This document shows positions 25,054 to 34,404 of a DNA stretch of 64,000 nt, piece after piece (positions within the stretch are counted from its first letter, which is position 1; each line of letters opens with the position of its first letter). The stretch covers positions 1-64,000 of the forward strand of contig NZ_MBSO01000012.1 of the NCBI RefSeq assembly GCF_001695835.1. The letters are read 5' to 3'. The notes under the pieces were generated by a model. That model saw only the letters and a program-made list of their open reading frames with translations, was not told the DNA's origin and searched no databases. Source of the DNA: Ensifer sp. LC11 (GTDB lineage: Bacteria > Pseudomonadota > Alphaproteobacteria > Rhizobiales > Rhizobiaceae). The translations under genes were made by a program, and so were the position numbers.

Positions 25054-26113
25054 ATGGAACTCGGGGCTTTACACATTCGCGGATGTCGATCCGAACGCGG
25101 CAGACAAGGGCAGGGAGGGGCAGCGCCGGCTCAACGATCTGCTCGAAGAGATCGAGCTTGCCGATCAGGTGGGCCTCGACGTCTTCGGGCTTGGCGAGCA
25201 TCACCGCCCTGACTATGCAGCCTCCGCGCCGGCCGTGATCCTCGCGGCGGCGGCCGCGAGGACGAAGACCATCCGGCTGACCAGCGCCGTGACGGTCCTA
25301 AGCTCCGACGATCCGGTGCGCGTCTTTCAGCAGTTCTCGACGCTGGACCTGATCTCCAATGGCCGCGCCGAAATCATGGCCGGCCGCGGCTCCTTCATCG
25401 AGTCCTTCCCGCTCTTCGGCCAGTCGCTCGACGACTACGACCAGCTCTTTGCCGAGAAACTCGATCTCTTGATCGCCCTGCGCGACAGCGAGAAGGTCAC
25501 GTGGTCGGGCGAGATGCGGCCGGCGATCAATGATCGCGGCGTCTATCCGCGGCCGCTGCAGGACGCGTTGCCACTGTGGATCGCCGTCGGCGGCACGCCG
25601 CAATCGGTGGCGCGCGCGGGCGCGCTCGGCCTGCCGGTGGCGCTTGCGATCATCGGCGGCGAACCGCGCCGGTTCGCGCCGCTCTTTGACCTCTACCGCG
25701 AGGCCGCGCGCCGCGCCGGCCAGGATGCGGCCAAGCTGAAAACCAGCATCAACGTGCATGGCTTCATCGCCGATACGACCGATCTTGCCGCCGACCAGTT
25801 CTACGGGCCGCAGGCCGAGGTGATGAACCGCATCGGCCGCGAGCGCGGCTGGGGGCCGACCAACCGGACGCATTTCGACCAGGCCCGCAGCCCTGCCGGT
25901 AACCTCTTCCTCGGCGATCCGGAAACGGTGGCCGAGAAGATCGTCGAGAACTGGAAGGTCTTCCGCAACGATCGCTTCCTCTTGCAGATGGCCATCGGCC
26001 CGATGCCGCACGACCAGATCATGCGCGGCATCGAGCTTTACGGCACCAAGGTGGCGCCGCTGGTGCGCAAGGCGGTGGCGGAAGAGAAGGCTGCGGCTCC
26101 GGCCGCCGTCTGA
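25054..26113 (+). CDS. LLM-class flavin-dependent oxidoreductase with apparent frameshift at codon 4-5
   Basis: Luciferase-like monooxygenase family, FMNH2-dependent. The natural start is ATG 25054 with AGGA upstream, but its frame reads [10 protein letters not shown]. Removing one G from the GGGG run at 25063-25066 gives [14 protein letters not shown], the usual family N-terminus, and joins the long frame that ends at 26113 (about 350 aa). The only in-frame upstream ATG (24989) is in a hairpin arm and has no Shine-Dalgarno. Downstream sequence is intact ([48 protein letters not shown]). Either a sequencing error or a recent inactivating insertion. Confidence 0.8.
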
Positions 26114-26214
26114 TCGCTCGAGGACCGGGGGCGATGTTTGCCCCCGGCCGTCCCGCTCGGTGCTGGCGTAACGCGCAACGACACGCTACATGTGAGCGCG
26201 AAAGCGAGACACGG

Positions 26215-26964
26215 ATGACCCTCAACAACGAAGAAGACCTGCTGCGGCTGAAGGAAATCGGCCGCATCTGCGCCAATGCGCTGGAGGCCATGGGCGAGGC
26301 GCTGGAACCCGGCATCACCACGGCGGAACTGGACGCGATCGGCCGCAAGGTGCTGGAAGAAGCCGGTGCGCGTTCGGCGCCTGAGCTCTGCTACAATTTC
26401 CCTGGCGCCACCTGCATCAGCGTCAACGAGGAAATCGCCCACGGCATTCCGGGCAGCCGGGTGATCAAGGCCGGCGATCTCGTCAATATCGACGTCTCGG
26501 CGGAGAAGGACGGTATTTTCGCCGACACCGGTGCCTCATTTCCGGTGCCGCCGGTCACCGCCGCCATCGATCGGCTCTGCCGCGACGGCAAGCGGGCAAT
26601 GTGGGTGGGCCTGAAGCAGGTGCGGCCCGACCAGCCGCTGGCGGCCATCGGCAACGCGATCGGCGACTTCGCCCGCAAGAACCGCTATTCGCTCGTCACC
26701 AATCTCGCGAGCCACGGCATCGGCCGTTCGCTGCACGAGGAGCCGACCGAGATCGCCACCTGGCCCGATCCGCGCGAGCGCCGGCGGATGACCGATGGCA
26801 TGGTCTTCACCGTCGAGCCTTTCCTGTCGATGGGCGCGCAATGGGCCGAAGGCGGCAACGACGACTGGACGCTCTACAGCGATCCGCGTGCGCCGACCGT
26901 GCAGTACGAGCATACGGTCGTGGTGACGCGCGGCGGTCCGCTGGTGGTGACGCTGCCGGGTTGA
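26215..26964 (+). CDS. map: Type I methionine aminopeptidase
   Basis: 249 aa from ATG 26215 (MTLNNEEDLLRLKEIGRIC). Removes initiator Met. Metal and active-site residues are all visible: His in NEEIAHGIPGS (about 77), Asp pair in VNIDVSAEKDGIFADTGASF, His in ASHGIGRSLHEEP (about 163-175), Glu in VFTVEPFLS and the final Glu in VQYEHTVVV. The sequence is shorter and more divergent than the usual essential copy, so it may be the second, accessory map of rhizobia. Confidence 0.93.
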   Translation: MTLNNEEDLLRLKEIGRICANALEAMGEALEPGITTAELDAIGRKVLEEAGARSAPELCYNFPGATCISVNEEIAHGIPGSRVIKAGDLVNIDVSAEKDGIFADTGASFPVPPVTAAIDRLCRDGKRAMWVGLKQVRPDQPLAAIGNAIGDFARKNRYSLVTNLASHGIGRSLHEEPTEIATWPDPRERRRMTDGMVFTVEPFLSMGAQWAEGGNDDWTLYSDPRAPTVQYEHTVVVTRGGPLVVTLPG

Positions 26965-27113
26965 CGCAACGCCGACTTGCCGTCCGACGTTGCAGGCGGC
27001 TATGGCCGTGCGACCGCTGTAACCCATTGAAAACGACGATCGTTCGATTTCTTCAATAGGTCCTTCAATTATTGTCGTTTGTGGCCCGCCGTGTTGCGGT
27101 GCAATAAAGCGGC

Positions 27114-28313
27114 ATGACCACGCTCGACAGACCGCTTCAGACCAATATCGCCGCCACGGCAACCGCCGGCGCCATTGCCATGGCCGTCGCCATGGGGTTC
27201 GGTCGCTTTTCCTACACACCCATCCTGCCGGCGATGATGGCTGATCTCGGCCTGTCTGCTGGTGATGCGGGGCTCATCGCGTCGGCCAATTTCGTCGGCT
27301 ACCTCGCCGGCGCCATTCTCGCTGCCTATGGCTGGGCGCATGGGTATGAGCGCCGCATTGGCCTGGCGGCGCTCGTCGCTACGACAATGCTTTTGGCGGC
27401 GATGGGGCTTTCGTCCTCCGTTTTCGTGCTGGCCCTCATCCGGTTCCTAGCCGGGCTCGCCAGCGCCTTTGCGATGATCTTCATCTCCGGGATCGTGCTT
27501 GGGCATGGTCTGCTGGCGCGTTCCGAACATGTGCCGGCGGCGCATTTCGGTGGTGTCGGCCTCGGCATCGCGTTCTCCTCGCTCTGCGTCTGGGCCAGCC
27601 CGCTGGCCGGTCACGCCGGGCTTTCGATGTCTGAGGGCGACTGGTTTATCGGCGCCCTGGTCGGGCTGATCGGCACCATCTTCGTTGCTGCCCTCCTGCC
27701 GGGCGTTCCTTCCTCCGGCGGCGGCGTCGTTCGGGAAAAGCCGCTTCGCTGGACCCGGCCTCTGACGGTGGTGACGTTCACCTACGCGCTCTTCGGCTTC
27801 GGTTATGTGATCACCGCCACTTTCCTCGTCGCCATGGCGGGCGACGCCAGCGGCGGCCACAGCATCGAGTTTCTGGCCTGGCTGCTGACGGGGCTTGCCG
27901 CAGCACTTTCCGTCTATCTCTGGCGCTTCGCCGTACGGCGTTTCGGCCTCGCCGGTGTTTATGCGATCGGCCTCCTGGTCGAGGCGGTGGGATTGGTGCT
28001 GACAGTCGGCCTGCCCTTGCCCTATGCGCCGCTTGCCGGCGGGCTGATGCTGGGCGCGACCTTCATGATGATCACGGCTTATGGCCTGCAGATCGGCCGA
28101 CAGCTCGCGCCCGAAAGCCCGCGCAAGGCGCTGGCCCTGATGACCGCCGCCTTCGGCATCGGCCAGATCATCGGGCCGCTCGTTGCCGGCTGGCTTGCGG
28201 AGCGCACCGGAAGCTTTGCCGCGCCGACCCTGATTGCGGCCGTCGTTCTCTTCTTCTGCGGCGGGGTCATCGTCGTCGAGCTGAAGCGGATTTCCGCGGC
28301 GCTGCGGTCCTGA
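27114..28313 (+). CDS. YbfB/YjiJ-family MFS transporter
   Basis: 399 aa with about 12 hydrophobic segments. The N-terminal helix AMAVAMGFGRFSYTPILPAMMADLGLSAGDAGLIASANFVGYLAGA is the hallmark of the YbfB/YjiJ group (MFS_1-like). Substrate unknown. Monocistronic by spacing; the 149 bases upstream hold imperfect ATTGAA/TTCAAT symmetry that may be a regulator site. Confidence 0.9.
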   Translation: MTTLDRPLQTNIAATATAGAIAMAVAMGFGRFSYTPILPAMMADLGLSAGDAGLIASANFVGYLAGAILAAYGWAHGYERRIGLAALVATTMLLAAMGLSSSVFVLALIRFLAGLASAFAMIFISGIVLGHGLLARSEHVPAAHFGGVGLGIAFSSLCVWASPLAGHAGLSMSEGDWFIGALVGLIGTIFVAALLPGVPSSGGGVVREKPLRWTRPLTVVTFTYALFGFGYVITATFLVAMAGDASGGHSIEFLAWLLTGLAAALSVYLWRFAVRRFGLAGVYAIGLLVEAVGLVLTVGLPLPYAPLAGGLMLGATFMMITAYGLQIGRQLAPESPRKALALMTAAFGIGQIIGPLVAGWLAERTGSFAAPTLIAAVVLFFCGGVIVVELKRISAALRS

Positions 28314-28467
28314 GTGACGGCGAAAAGCGTGCCTCTGGCACAGCCGTTCGATCGGATGAAATAACAGTAACGTTTACATTACCCGATTGTTGGCGAAGGC
28401 GCTTTGCCCTAGTTTCGGCGCTTCGGGAGGCGAGTAGTTCGTCTCCTCCGAAACGAGAGTGCCGCAC

Positions 28468-29727
28468 TTGTTCCTATCCTTCTTTCCGAAGCCGAAGCTC
28501 TTTTTCATTTCCTTTGTCGTCTGGTCACTGGTCGCCGTTGCCGTCTGGTATGGTGGGGGCGAACAGCTGGGTGCCGTCTTCGGGATGCCGCCTCTGCCGT
28601 CGGATGCGCCGCCGATCACCGGCATTTCAGCCTTCTGGTCGCCCGCCTTCCTCTGGTTCTATCTCTACTTCGCGCTGGTGGTCGGGTTATTCGCGGCGTT
28701 CTGGTATGTTTACTCACCACATCCCTGGCAGAACTGGTCGATCCTGGGATCCGCCCTCATTCTCTTCGTCACCTATTTTCAGGTGCAGGTCAGCGTCGCG
28801 ATCAATAATTGGTATGGGCCGTTCTGGGATCTGATCCAGGCAATCGTCTCGAAGACGAAGGTGGTGAGCGCGGCGGAGTTCTACGGAGAGATTGCCGTCT
28901 TTCTCGGCATTGCCATGGTTGCCGTCGCCGTCGCGGTCATAACCCGCTTTTTCGTCAGCCATTACATCTTCCGCTGGCGCACGGCGATGAACGAATACTA
29001 CATGACCCACTGGGGCAAGCTGCGCCATATCGAAGGCGCGTCGCAGCGTGTGCAGGAAGACACGATGCGCTTTTCCACGACAGTAGAAGGTCTTGGCGTT
29101 AGCCTGATCGACAGCGTGATGACGCTGATTGCGTTTACGCCGGTCCTGATCCGGCTTGAGGCGCATGTGAGCGAACTGCCGATCGTCGGCGTTGTCCCCT
29201 ATCCACTCGTGACGGCCGCGGTGCTCTGGTCGCTGTTCGGTACGGTGTTCCTGGCGCTCGTTGGTATGAAGCTGCCGGGCCTGGAGTTCCGCAACCAGCG
29301 TGTCGAAGCGGCCTACCGCAAGGAGTTGGTCTATGGTGAGGATCACGCCGATCGCGCCCAGCCGCCGACGGTAGCCGATCTATTTCAAAACGTTCGCCGG
29401 AACTATTTCCGGCTCTACTTCCACTATCTGTACTTCAATATCGCCCGCATTTTCTACTTGCAGATCAACGGTATCTTTTCGCTGTTGATCCTGGCGCCCT
29501 CGATCATCGCCGGAAAGATCACGCTCGGTGCGTTGAACCAAATCTCCGGTGCTTTCGGACAGGTCACCTCGTCGTTTCAGTACTTGGTTTCTTCGTGGCC
29601 GACGATCGTTGAGCTCTTGTCGATCTACAAGCGCCTGCGTGCCTTCGAGGCGACGATCGATGATGAGCCACTGCCCGAAATCGACAAGAAGTTCATCGAG
29701 GTCGGCGGCGAAGAGGAGCTGGCCTGA
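28468..29727 (+). CDS. bacA: BacA/SbmA-type peptide transporter
   Basis: 419 aa from TTG 28468 ([21 protein letters not shown]), preferred over GTG 28459 because this matches the family N-terminus MFxSFFPKP and puts GAGAG at a proper distance. Inner-membrane proton-driven importer of nonribosomal and nodule-specific peptides, required in rhizobia for bacteroid survival. About seven membrane segments; [35 protein letters not shown] (about 172-206) is the conserved loop, and [24 protein letters not shown]-like sequence (about 357) is near the C-terminus. No ATPase domain, as expected. Confidence 0.95.
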   Translation: MFLSFFPKPKLFFISFVVWSLVAVAVWYGGGEQLGAVFGMPPLPSDAPPITGISAFWSPAFLWFYLYFALVVGLFAAFWYVYSPHPWQNWSILGSALILFVTYFQVQVSVAINNWYGPFWDLIQAIVSKTKVVSAAEFYGEIAVFLGIAMVAVAVAVITRFFVSHYIFRWRTAMNEYYMTHWGKLRHIEGASQRVQEDTMRFSTTVEGLGVSLIDSVMTLIAFTPVLIRLEAHVSELPIVGVVPYPLVTAAVLWSLFGTVFLALVGMKLPGLEFRNQRVEAAYRKELVYGEDHADRAQPPTVADLFQNVRRNYFRLYFHYLYFNIARIFYLQINGIFSLLILAPSIIAGKITLGALNQISGAFGQVTSSFQYLVSSWPTIVELLSIYKRLRAFEATIDDEPLPEIDKKFIEVGGEEELA

Positions 29728-29748
29728 GCCAGTCCGAACGGGTAGCAA

Positions 29749-30756
29749 TCAGAAGGCGGAGCGATCCGCCTTCTTTTTTGCCTGTTCTATCATCGGCAAT
29801 GCCTGGGCATAACTGACACAGGCGACGTCGGGCTTGCCGCAGACTTCGCTCAGCAAGCGGTCGAGCGCGCGCCAATAGGCGCCACCGTTCATCTCGACGA
29901 AATGAAAGCCGAGCTGCAGCGGAATGCGGTCGCCGGCATATTCGCGGTCGAAGGCTTTTCGGTAAGCCTCGTAGGTGCGTTCCTCGAAACGCGCGCTGTC
30001 CTTCTTGTTCTCGACACCCATCGAATGACGGACGAAGAGATTGTAGTCCATGCCGATGACGGGGCGCCGCGACGGGCCTTCGGGGATCAGAGGCAAGCCG
30101 AAACGCGGCATCCCCTCTTTCGTGCTCGGCCAGCCCGGGCCCTTGGTCACCAGGCTCGCGTCATAGGTGAATTTCGCGGCTGTCAGGGCGGGCAGCAGGC
30201 CGTCGCTCAGCGACAGATAGGGGGCTCTGAAGCCTTTGATGCCGGTCCTTGCGAACTCGGCCCAGCCCGCGGGTTCCGCCTCGGGCTTGCCGGCCTTCTT
30301 CCAGGCGTCGCTGAGGGCCGCATTGAAGGTCGCAAACTCGCTCAGCCAGTCGGCCTTGCTCCAGCCCTTGCCGTCGAAATGGCCGCAGGCGTGGCTGGCA
30401 ATGTCGTGGCCATTGAGATGCGCCTGCCAGATGTGGCCGGCGCGAGCCGCGATCTCCTCCCGGCTCTGGGCAAAACCGACATTGGAGCGGCCGGGCTTCT
30501 GGCCCGGCGGCCTGTAGATTGCCTTGCCGTCCGCTCGGGTCATCAGGAAGGTGCAGGAGAGGAAGTAAGTGAAATGCGCGCCGGTGCGCTTTGCCATCGC
30601 CAGGCTTTTTTCCCAAAGCGCATTGTCGTGCGCGCCGTCGAAGGAAACGATCACCAATTGCTTGTCGCCAGCCGGAACCGTTGCCGGCGTTGACGGTTCA
30701 GCCCCGGCAATGGCGGGAAACAGGGCGAGCGAAAAGGCGAGGGGAATACGGATCAT
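29749..30756 (-). CDS. Secreted polysaccharide-deacetylase-like protein
   Basis: 335 aa from ATG 30756 (MIRIPLAFSLALFPAIAGAEPS), with a clear signal peptide cleaved near AGA-EP. NodB-fold features: LVIVSFDGAHDNALWEKS (about 33-50), which has one Asp where many active members have DD, the HIWQAHLNGHDIASHACGHFDGKGW region (about 110-132) holding the H-x3-H metal site, and IKGFRAPYLSLSDGL (about 180). Exported, so it may act on cell-wall or surface polysaccharide. Its 3' end is the bacA terminator. Confidence 0.75.
   Translation of the reverse strand: MIRIPLAFSLALFPAIAGAEPSTPATVPAGDKQLVIVSFDGAHDNALWEKSLAMAKRTGAHFTYFLSCTFLMTRADGKAIYRPPGQKPGRSNVGFAQSREEIAARAGHIWQAHLNGHDIASHACGHFDGKGWSKADWLSEFATFNAALSDAWKKAGKPEAEPAGWAEFARTGIKGFRAPYLSLSDGLLPALTAAKFTYDASLVTKGPGWPSTKEGMPRFGLPLIPEGPSRRPVIGMDYNLFVRHSMGVENKKDSARFEERTYEAYRKAFDREYAGDRIPLQLGFHFVEMNGGAYWRALDRLLSEVCGKPDVACVSYAQALPMIEQAKKKADRSAF
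29752..29779 (+). terminator. Intrinsic terminator of bacA
   Basis: Stem GAAGGCGGA (29752-29760) and TCCGCCTTC (29765-29773), loop GCGA, then six T. It lies 24 bases after the bacA stop and overlaps the last codons of the convergent deacetylase gene. Confidence 0.9.
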
Positions 30757-30981
30757 GATCAACTGCAATGATTGGTTTTGTCGCAAATGGTTCGAAAATG
30801 CGGCAATCCTTTGATCGGTCTGGAAAAAAGGCGCCAGCAAGGCTACTCCATAGTTCCCGGCGCCGGAATCAGGCGAAGGAACGAATTACGTAGCGAATCA
30901 ACGCGCTACAGTGTCCGCTGCAGGTTCAGGCCGACAGTCGGTGCTGTATTGATCCGATATCTCAAACAAAAGCGGTGACCC

Positions 30982-31569
30982 ATGGCGATACTCGTTCTCG
31001 GCATCATCATCTTCCTCGGCATGCATCTTATTCGCGTCGTTGCGCCCGGCTTTCGCGCCGGCGTCATCGAGAGCCGCGGCAAGGGCGCGTGGATGGGGAT
31101 CTATGCCATCCTCAGCCTCATCGGCCTCTGTCTGATCATCTACGGCTTCGGCCAGGCTAGCAGCGAAACGGGCATGCTCTACGACCCGCCGGTGTTTCTG
31201 CGCCATATCGCGCTTCTCCTGATGCTCTTCGCCTTCATTTTCCTTGCAGCCGGCTTCCTTCCGGCCGGGCGCATCGCCGTCGCGGTCAAACACCCGCAGG
31301 TGCTGTCGATCAAGATCTGGGCGCTGGCGCATCTGCTGGCCAATGGCGAGACGTCCTCCGTCCTGCTGTTTGGCTCGTTTCTCGTCTGGGCGGTGATCCT
31401 GCGCGTCTCGCTGAAGCGCCGTGAGCGGGCGGGCGAACGGGTTCTGCCGGTATTCAAGTCGGCTATGAACGACGTGCTGGCCATTGTCATCGGTCTCGCC
31501 GTTTACGTGCTCTTCGTCTGGAAGCTGCACGAATGGTTGATCGGTGTTCCGCCTGTGGTGATGGGCTAA
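30982..31569 (+). CDS. nnrU: NnrU-family membrane protein
   Basis: 195 aa with about five to six transmembrane segments. IIIFLGMHLIRVVAPGFR at the N-terminus, then LSLIGLCLIIYGFGQA, and KHPQVLSIKIWALAHLLANGETSSVLLFGSFLVWAV (about 101-136), are NnrU signatures. The family is linked to nitric-oxide/nitrite metabolism in denitrifiers, but no denitrification genes are in view. ATG 30982 starts just after GTGACCC. Confidence 0.9.
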   Translation: MAILVLGIIIFLGMHLIRVVAPGFRAGVIESRGKGAWMGIYAILSLIGLCLIIYGFGQASSETGMLYDPPVFLRHIALLLMLFAFIFLAAGFLPAGRIAVAVKHPQVLSIKIWALAHLLANGETSSVLLFGSFLVWAVILRVSLKRRERAGERVLPVFKSAMNDVLAIVIGLAVYVLFVWKLHEWLIGVPPVVMG

Positions 31570-31744
31570 ATAACGTTCGCCCCCTTACAAGCGCCGCAAA
31601 ATCGGGTAGAAGGCGCAAAATCCATGAGAGTGCGGCGCGTGCGCAAGGACGTGGCGCACATGCTCGAAGAGTTTGAGATCGTGTGCTGTTCCTGTCTTTG
31701 GCGGTTTGAACGGCCCACCAGTGCAGGCAAGACCGGGGCAGTAG

Positions 31745-32413
31745 ATGGCGAACCAAGACGACAGCTTTATCCGCGAGGTCAATGAGGAACTGCGTTCCGA
31801 CCAGATGAAGAGCATCTGGGCCCGCTTTAGCGGCTTTATCGTGGCGATCGCCGTGCTCATCGTTCTCGGCACCATCGGCAAGGTCGGCTACGACTATTGG
31901 CAGGACAGCGCCTCCTCGAAGTCGGGCGATGCGTTCCTGCAGGCGCTGAACCTTGCCAAGGAGAACAAGGCAGACGAGGCACTGACGGCCTTGAACGCTC
32001 TGGAGAAGGACGGCTACGGCGCCTATCCCGTGCTGGCTCGTCTGCGCGCTGCAACGCTTCAGGCGCAGAAGGGCGAGACGGACGCGGCGATCAAGGCGTT
32101 CTCGGCCATCGGCAGGGACGGCAGCGTTCCGGCTGCCATTCAGGACGCGGCGCGGTTGCGCGCCGCCTATCTGCTGGTTGATGCCGGAAGCTATGATCAG
32201 GTCTCGGCCGAGGTCGAGCAGCTGACGACGCCGCAGAACAACATGCGCCATTCGGCACGCGAGGCGCTCGGGCTTGCAGCCTACAAGGCCGGCGACTACG
32301 CCAAGGCCAAGACTTGGTTCCAGCAGATCGTTGACGACGCGCAGAGCCCGCGCAACGTCTCCGGTCGTGCCCAGATGCTGCTCGACGTGATCGCTGCCAG
32401 CGGCAAGGCGTAA
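31745..32413 (+). CDS. Membrane-anchored TPR protein (YfgM-like)
   Basis: 222 aa. Short cytoplasmic N-terminus, one membrane helix (about 30-46, GFIVAIAVLIVLGTIGK), then periplasmic TPR-like helices (GDAFLQALNLAKENKADEALTALNALEKDG, AREALGLAAYKAGDYAKAKTWFQQI). YfgM-type proteins assist the Sec translocon and outer-membrane protein assembly. It precedes der, a neighbourhood also seen for yfgM and der in enterobacteria, separated here by a repeat array. Confidence 0.82.
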   Translation: MANQDDSFIREVNEELRSDQMKSIWARFSGFIVAIAVLIVLGTIGKVGYDYWQDSASSKSGDAFLQALNLAKENKADEALTALNALEKDGYGAYPVLARLRAATLQAQKGETDAAIKAFSAIGRDGSVPAAIQDAARLRAAYLLVDAGSYDQVSAEVEQLTTPQNNMRHSAREALGLAAYKAGDYAKAKTWFQQIVDDAQSPRNVSGRAQMLLDVIAASGKA

Positions 32414-32521
32414 GCTTCCGCCCGTCCCAAAGGATGGGCAACCGGGTACATGACCCGTTCGAATCAGCGCATGATCCCGAGATCGATCTCGATCTTGGGG
32501 TTGTGCGCTAAAGTATTTAAA

Positions 32522-32784
32522 GCAGTTCCAGCAAAAGTGCGTAGCGGTTTTGCGTCCGGGACTGCGTAGGACAGACAAGCAGTTCCAGCAAAAGTGCGCA
32601 GCGGTTTTGCGTCCGGGACTGCGCAAGACAGACAAGCAGTTCCAGCAAAAGTGCGCAGCGGTTTTGCGTCCGGGACTGCGCAAGACAGACACGCAGTTCC
32701 AGCAAAAGTGCGCAGCGGTTTTGCGTCCGGGACTGCGCAAGACAGACAAGCAGTTCCAGCAAAAGTGCGCAGCGGTTTTGCGTT
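32522..32784. repeat. 57-bp tandem repeat of a palindromic element (4 copies plus partial fifth)
   Basis: Units start at 32522, 32579, 32636, 32693 and 32750; the last is truncated near 32784. Each contains an imperfect palindrome: CAGTTCC...GGGACTG outside, GCAAAA...GGTTTTGC inside, plus a linker of about 14 bases. Units 2-4 are nearly identical; the first differs slightly. Because 57 is divisible by three, both strands stay open and yield fake repeat proteins. It fills most of the 497-bp gap between the TPR gene and der; no gene is supported there. Confidence 0.92.
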
Positions 32785-32910
32785 GGGAACGGCTTAGAAC
32801 AATCAGAACAGTTCCTAGCGGAACTGGCGCCGCCTGGATGCGGCAGAAAACAAGATTTGAGCGCGGTCGTCCAATCGGCTTTCGCGCTCCAAGCGGAAAC
32901 GGATAGATCC

Positions 32911-34338
32911 ATGAGCTTCACCGTCGCCATCGTCGGGCGCCCCAATGTCGGCAAATCCACCTTGTTCAACCGTCTGGTCGGCAGGAAGCTGGCGCTCGTC
33001 GACGATACGCCGGGCGTTACCCGCGACCGGCGGCCGGGCGAGGCGAAGCTGATCGACCTGCGCTTCCGCATCATCGATACGGCCGGTCTCGAGCAATCGG
33101 CGCCCGACACGCTGCAGGGCCGCATGTGGGCGCAGACGGAGGCCGCGATCGACGAGGCCGACCTTTCGCTGTTCCTGGTCGACGCCAAGGGTGGCCTGAC
33201 ACCGGCAGACGAGACGCTGGCCGAAATGCTGCGCCGGCGCGGCAAGCCAGTGGTGCTGGTCGCCAACAAGTCCGAGGCGCGCGGTTCCGACGGCGGTTTC
33301 TACGATGCCTTCACGCTCGGCCTCGGTGAACCTTGCCCGATCTCGGCCGAACACGGCCAGGGCATGCTCGATCTGCGCGATGCAATCGTCGCTGCGATCG
33401 GCGAAGAGCGCGCCTTCCCGCCGGAAGACGACGTGGCCGAGACCGATATCGATCTGCGTCCGACGGATAGAGACGAAGAGGGTGAAGAGGTCGAGGCCGC
33501 CTATGACGAGACCAAGCCGCTGCGCGTGGCTATCGTCGGCCGTCCGAATGCCGGCAAGTCGACGCTCATCAACCGCTTCCTCGGCGAAGACCGACTGCTG
33601 ACAGGCCCCGAAGCTGGTATCACCCGCGATTCCATCTCGGTCGAGTGGGATTGGCGCGGTCGCACCATCAAGATGTTCGACACAGCCGGCATGCGCCGCA
33701 AGGCCAAGGTGCAGGAAAAGCTGGAAAAGCTCTCGGTTGCCGATGCGCTGCGGGCCATCCGCTTTGCCGAAACCGTTGTCATCGTCTTCGACGCGACCAT
33801 CCCATTCGAGAAGCAGGACCTGCAGATCGTCGATCTCGTCCTGCGCGAGGGCCGGGCGGCAGTGCTTGCCTTCAACAAGTGGGACCTGGTCGAGGACTGG
33901 CAGGCGGTGCTTGCCGATCTTCGCGAAAAGACCGAGCGGCTGCTGCCGCAGGCGCGCGGCATCCGCGCCGTGCCGATTTCCGGTCACACCGGCTATGGCC
34001 TCGACCGGTTGATGCAGGCGATCATCGAGACCGACAAGACCTGGAACCGCCGCATCTCGACTGCGCGGCTCAACCGCTGGCTGGAATCGCAGACGATCCA
34101 GCATCCGCCGCCGGCGGTCTCCGGCCGTCGCCTGAAGCTCAAGTACATGACGCAGGTGAAGGCTCGCCCGCCGGGCTTCATGATCTCGTGCACGCGTCCC
34201 GATGCGCTGCCGGAATCCTATGTGCGTTACCTGATCAACGGCCTGCGCAATGATTTCGACCTGCCGGGCGTGCCGATCCGCATGCATTTCCGTTCGGGTG
34301 ACAACCCTTACGAATCGAAGGCGAAGAAGCGGCGCTAG
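32911..34338 (+). CDS. der: Ribosome biogenesis GTPase Der (EngA)
   Basis: 475 aa from ATG 32911 ([20 protein letters not shown]). Two tandem G domains: first with [14 protein letters not shown] and NKSE; second with GRPNAGKST (about 211), [20 protein letters not shown] and [11 protein letters not shown]-terminal KH-like domain ends [19 protein letters not shown]. Essential 50S assembly factor. The acidic linker between domains ([19 protein letters not shown]) is typical of the alphaproteobacterial form. Confidence 0.97.
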   Translation: MSFTVAIVGRPNVGKSTLFNRLVGRKLALVDDTPGVTRDRRPGEAKLIDLRFRIIDTAGLEQSAPDTLQGRMWAQTEAAIDEADLSLFLVDAKGGLTPADETLAEMLRRRGKPVVLVANKSEARGSDGGFYDAFTLGLGEPCPISAEHGQGMLDLRDAIVAAIGEERAFPPEDDVAETDIDLRPTDRDEEGEEVEAAYDETKPLRVAIVGRPNAGKSTLINRFLGEDRLLTGPEAGITRDSISVEWDWRGRTIKMFDTAGMRRKAKVQEKLEKLSVADALRAIRFAETVVIVFDATIPFEKQDLQIVDLVLREGRAAVLAFNKWDLVEDWQAVLADLREKTERLLPQARGIRAVPISGHTGYGLDRLMQAIIETDKTWNRRISTARLNRWLESQTIQHPPPAVSGRRLKLKYMTQVKARPPGFMISCTRPDALPESYVRYLINGLRNDFDLPGVPIRMHFRSGDNPYESKAKKRR

Positions 34339-34376
34339 GAAAAGTGTGAAACGGTTTTCCGTCCGGAATGGCGTCC
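34338..34376. repeat. Single palindromic element after der
   Basis: GGAAAA-GTGTGAAAC-GGTTTTCC immediately after the der stop. It is a single related copy of the element amplified at 32522-32784, now on the other side of der. Confidence 0.55.
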
Positions 34377-34404
34377 CTTGAGATGAACTGGGCGACCCTG
34401 CCGC

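Noticed and set aside
24989-26113. ATG 24989 as the start of the LLM oxidoreductase
   Set aside because: It lies in the arm of a perfect hairpin, lacks a ribosome site and adds a leader not seen in the family; ATG 25054 with a one-base correction fits better.
30898-31530. 210-residue frame opposite nnrU
   Set aside because: Low-complexity acidic shadow of a transmembrane gene, with no supporting start signal.
32522-32784. CRISPR array or repeat protein in the 57-bp tandem repeats
   Set aside because: The units are contiguous without unique spacers, there are no cas genes, and both strands are open only because 57 is divisible by three.
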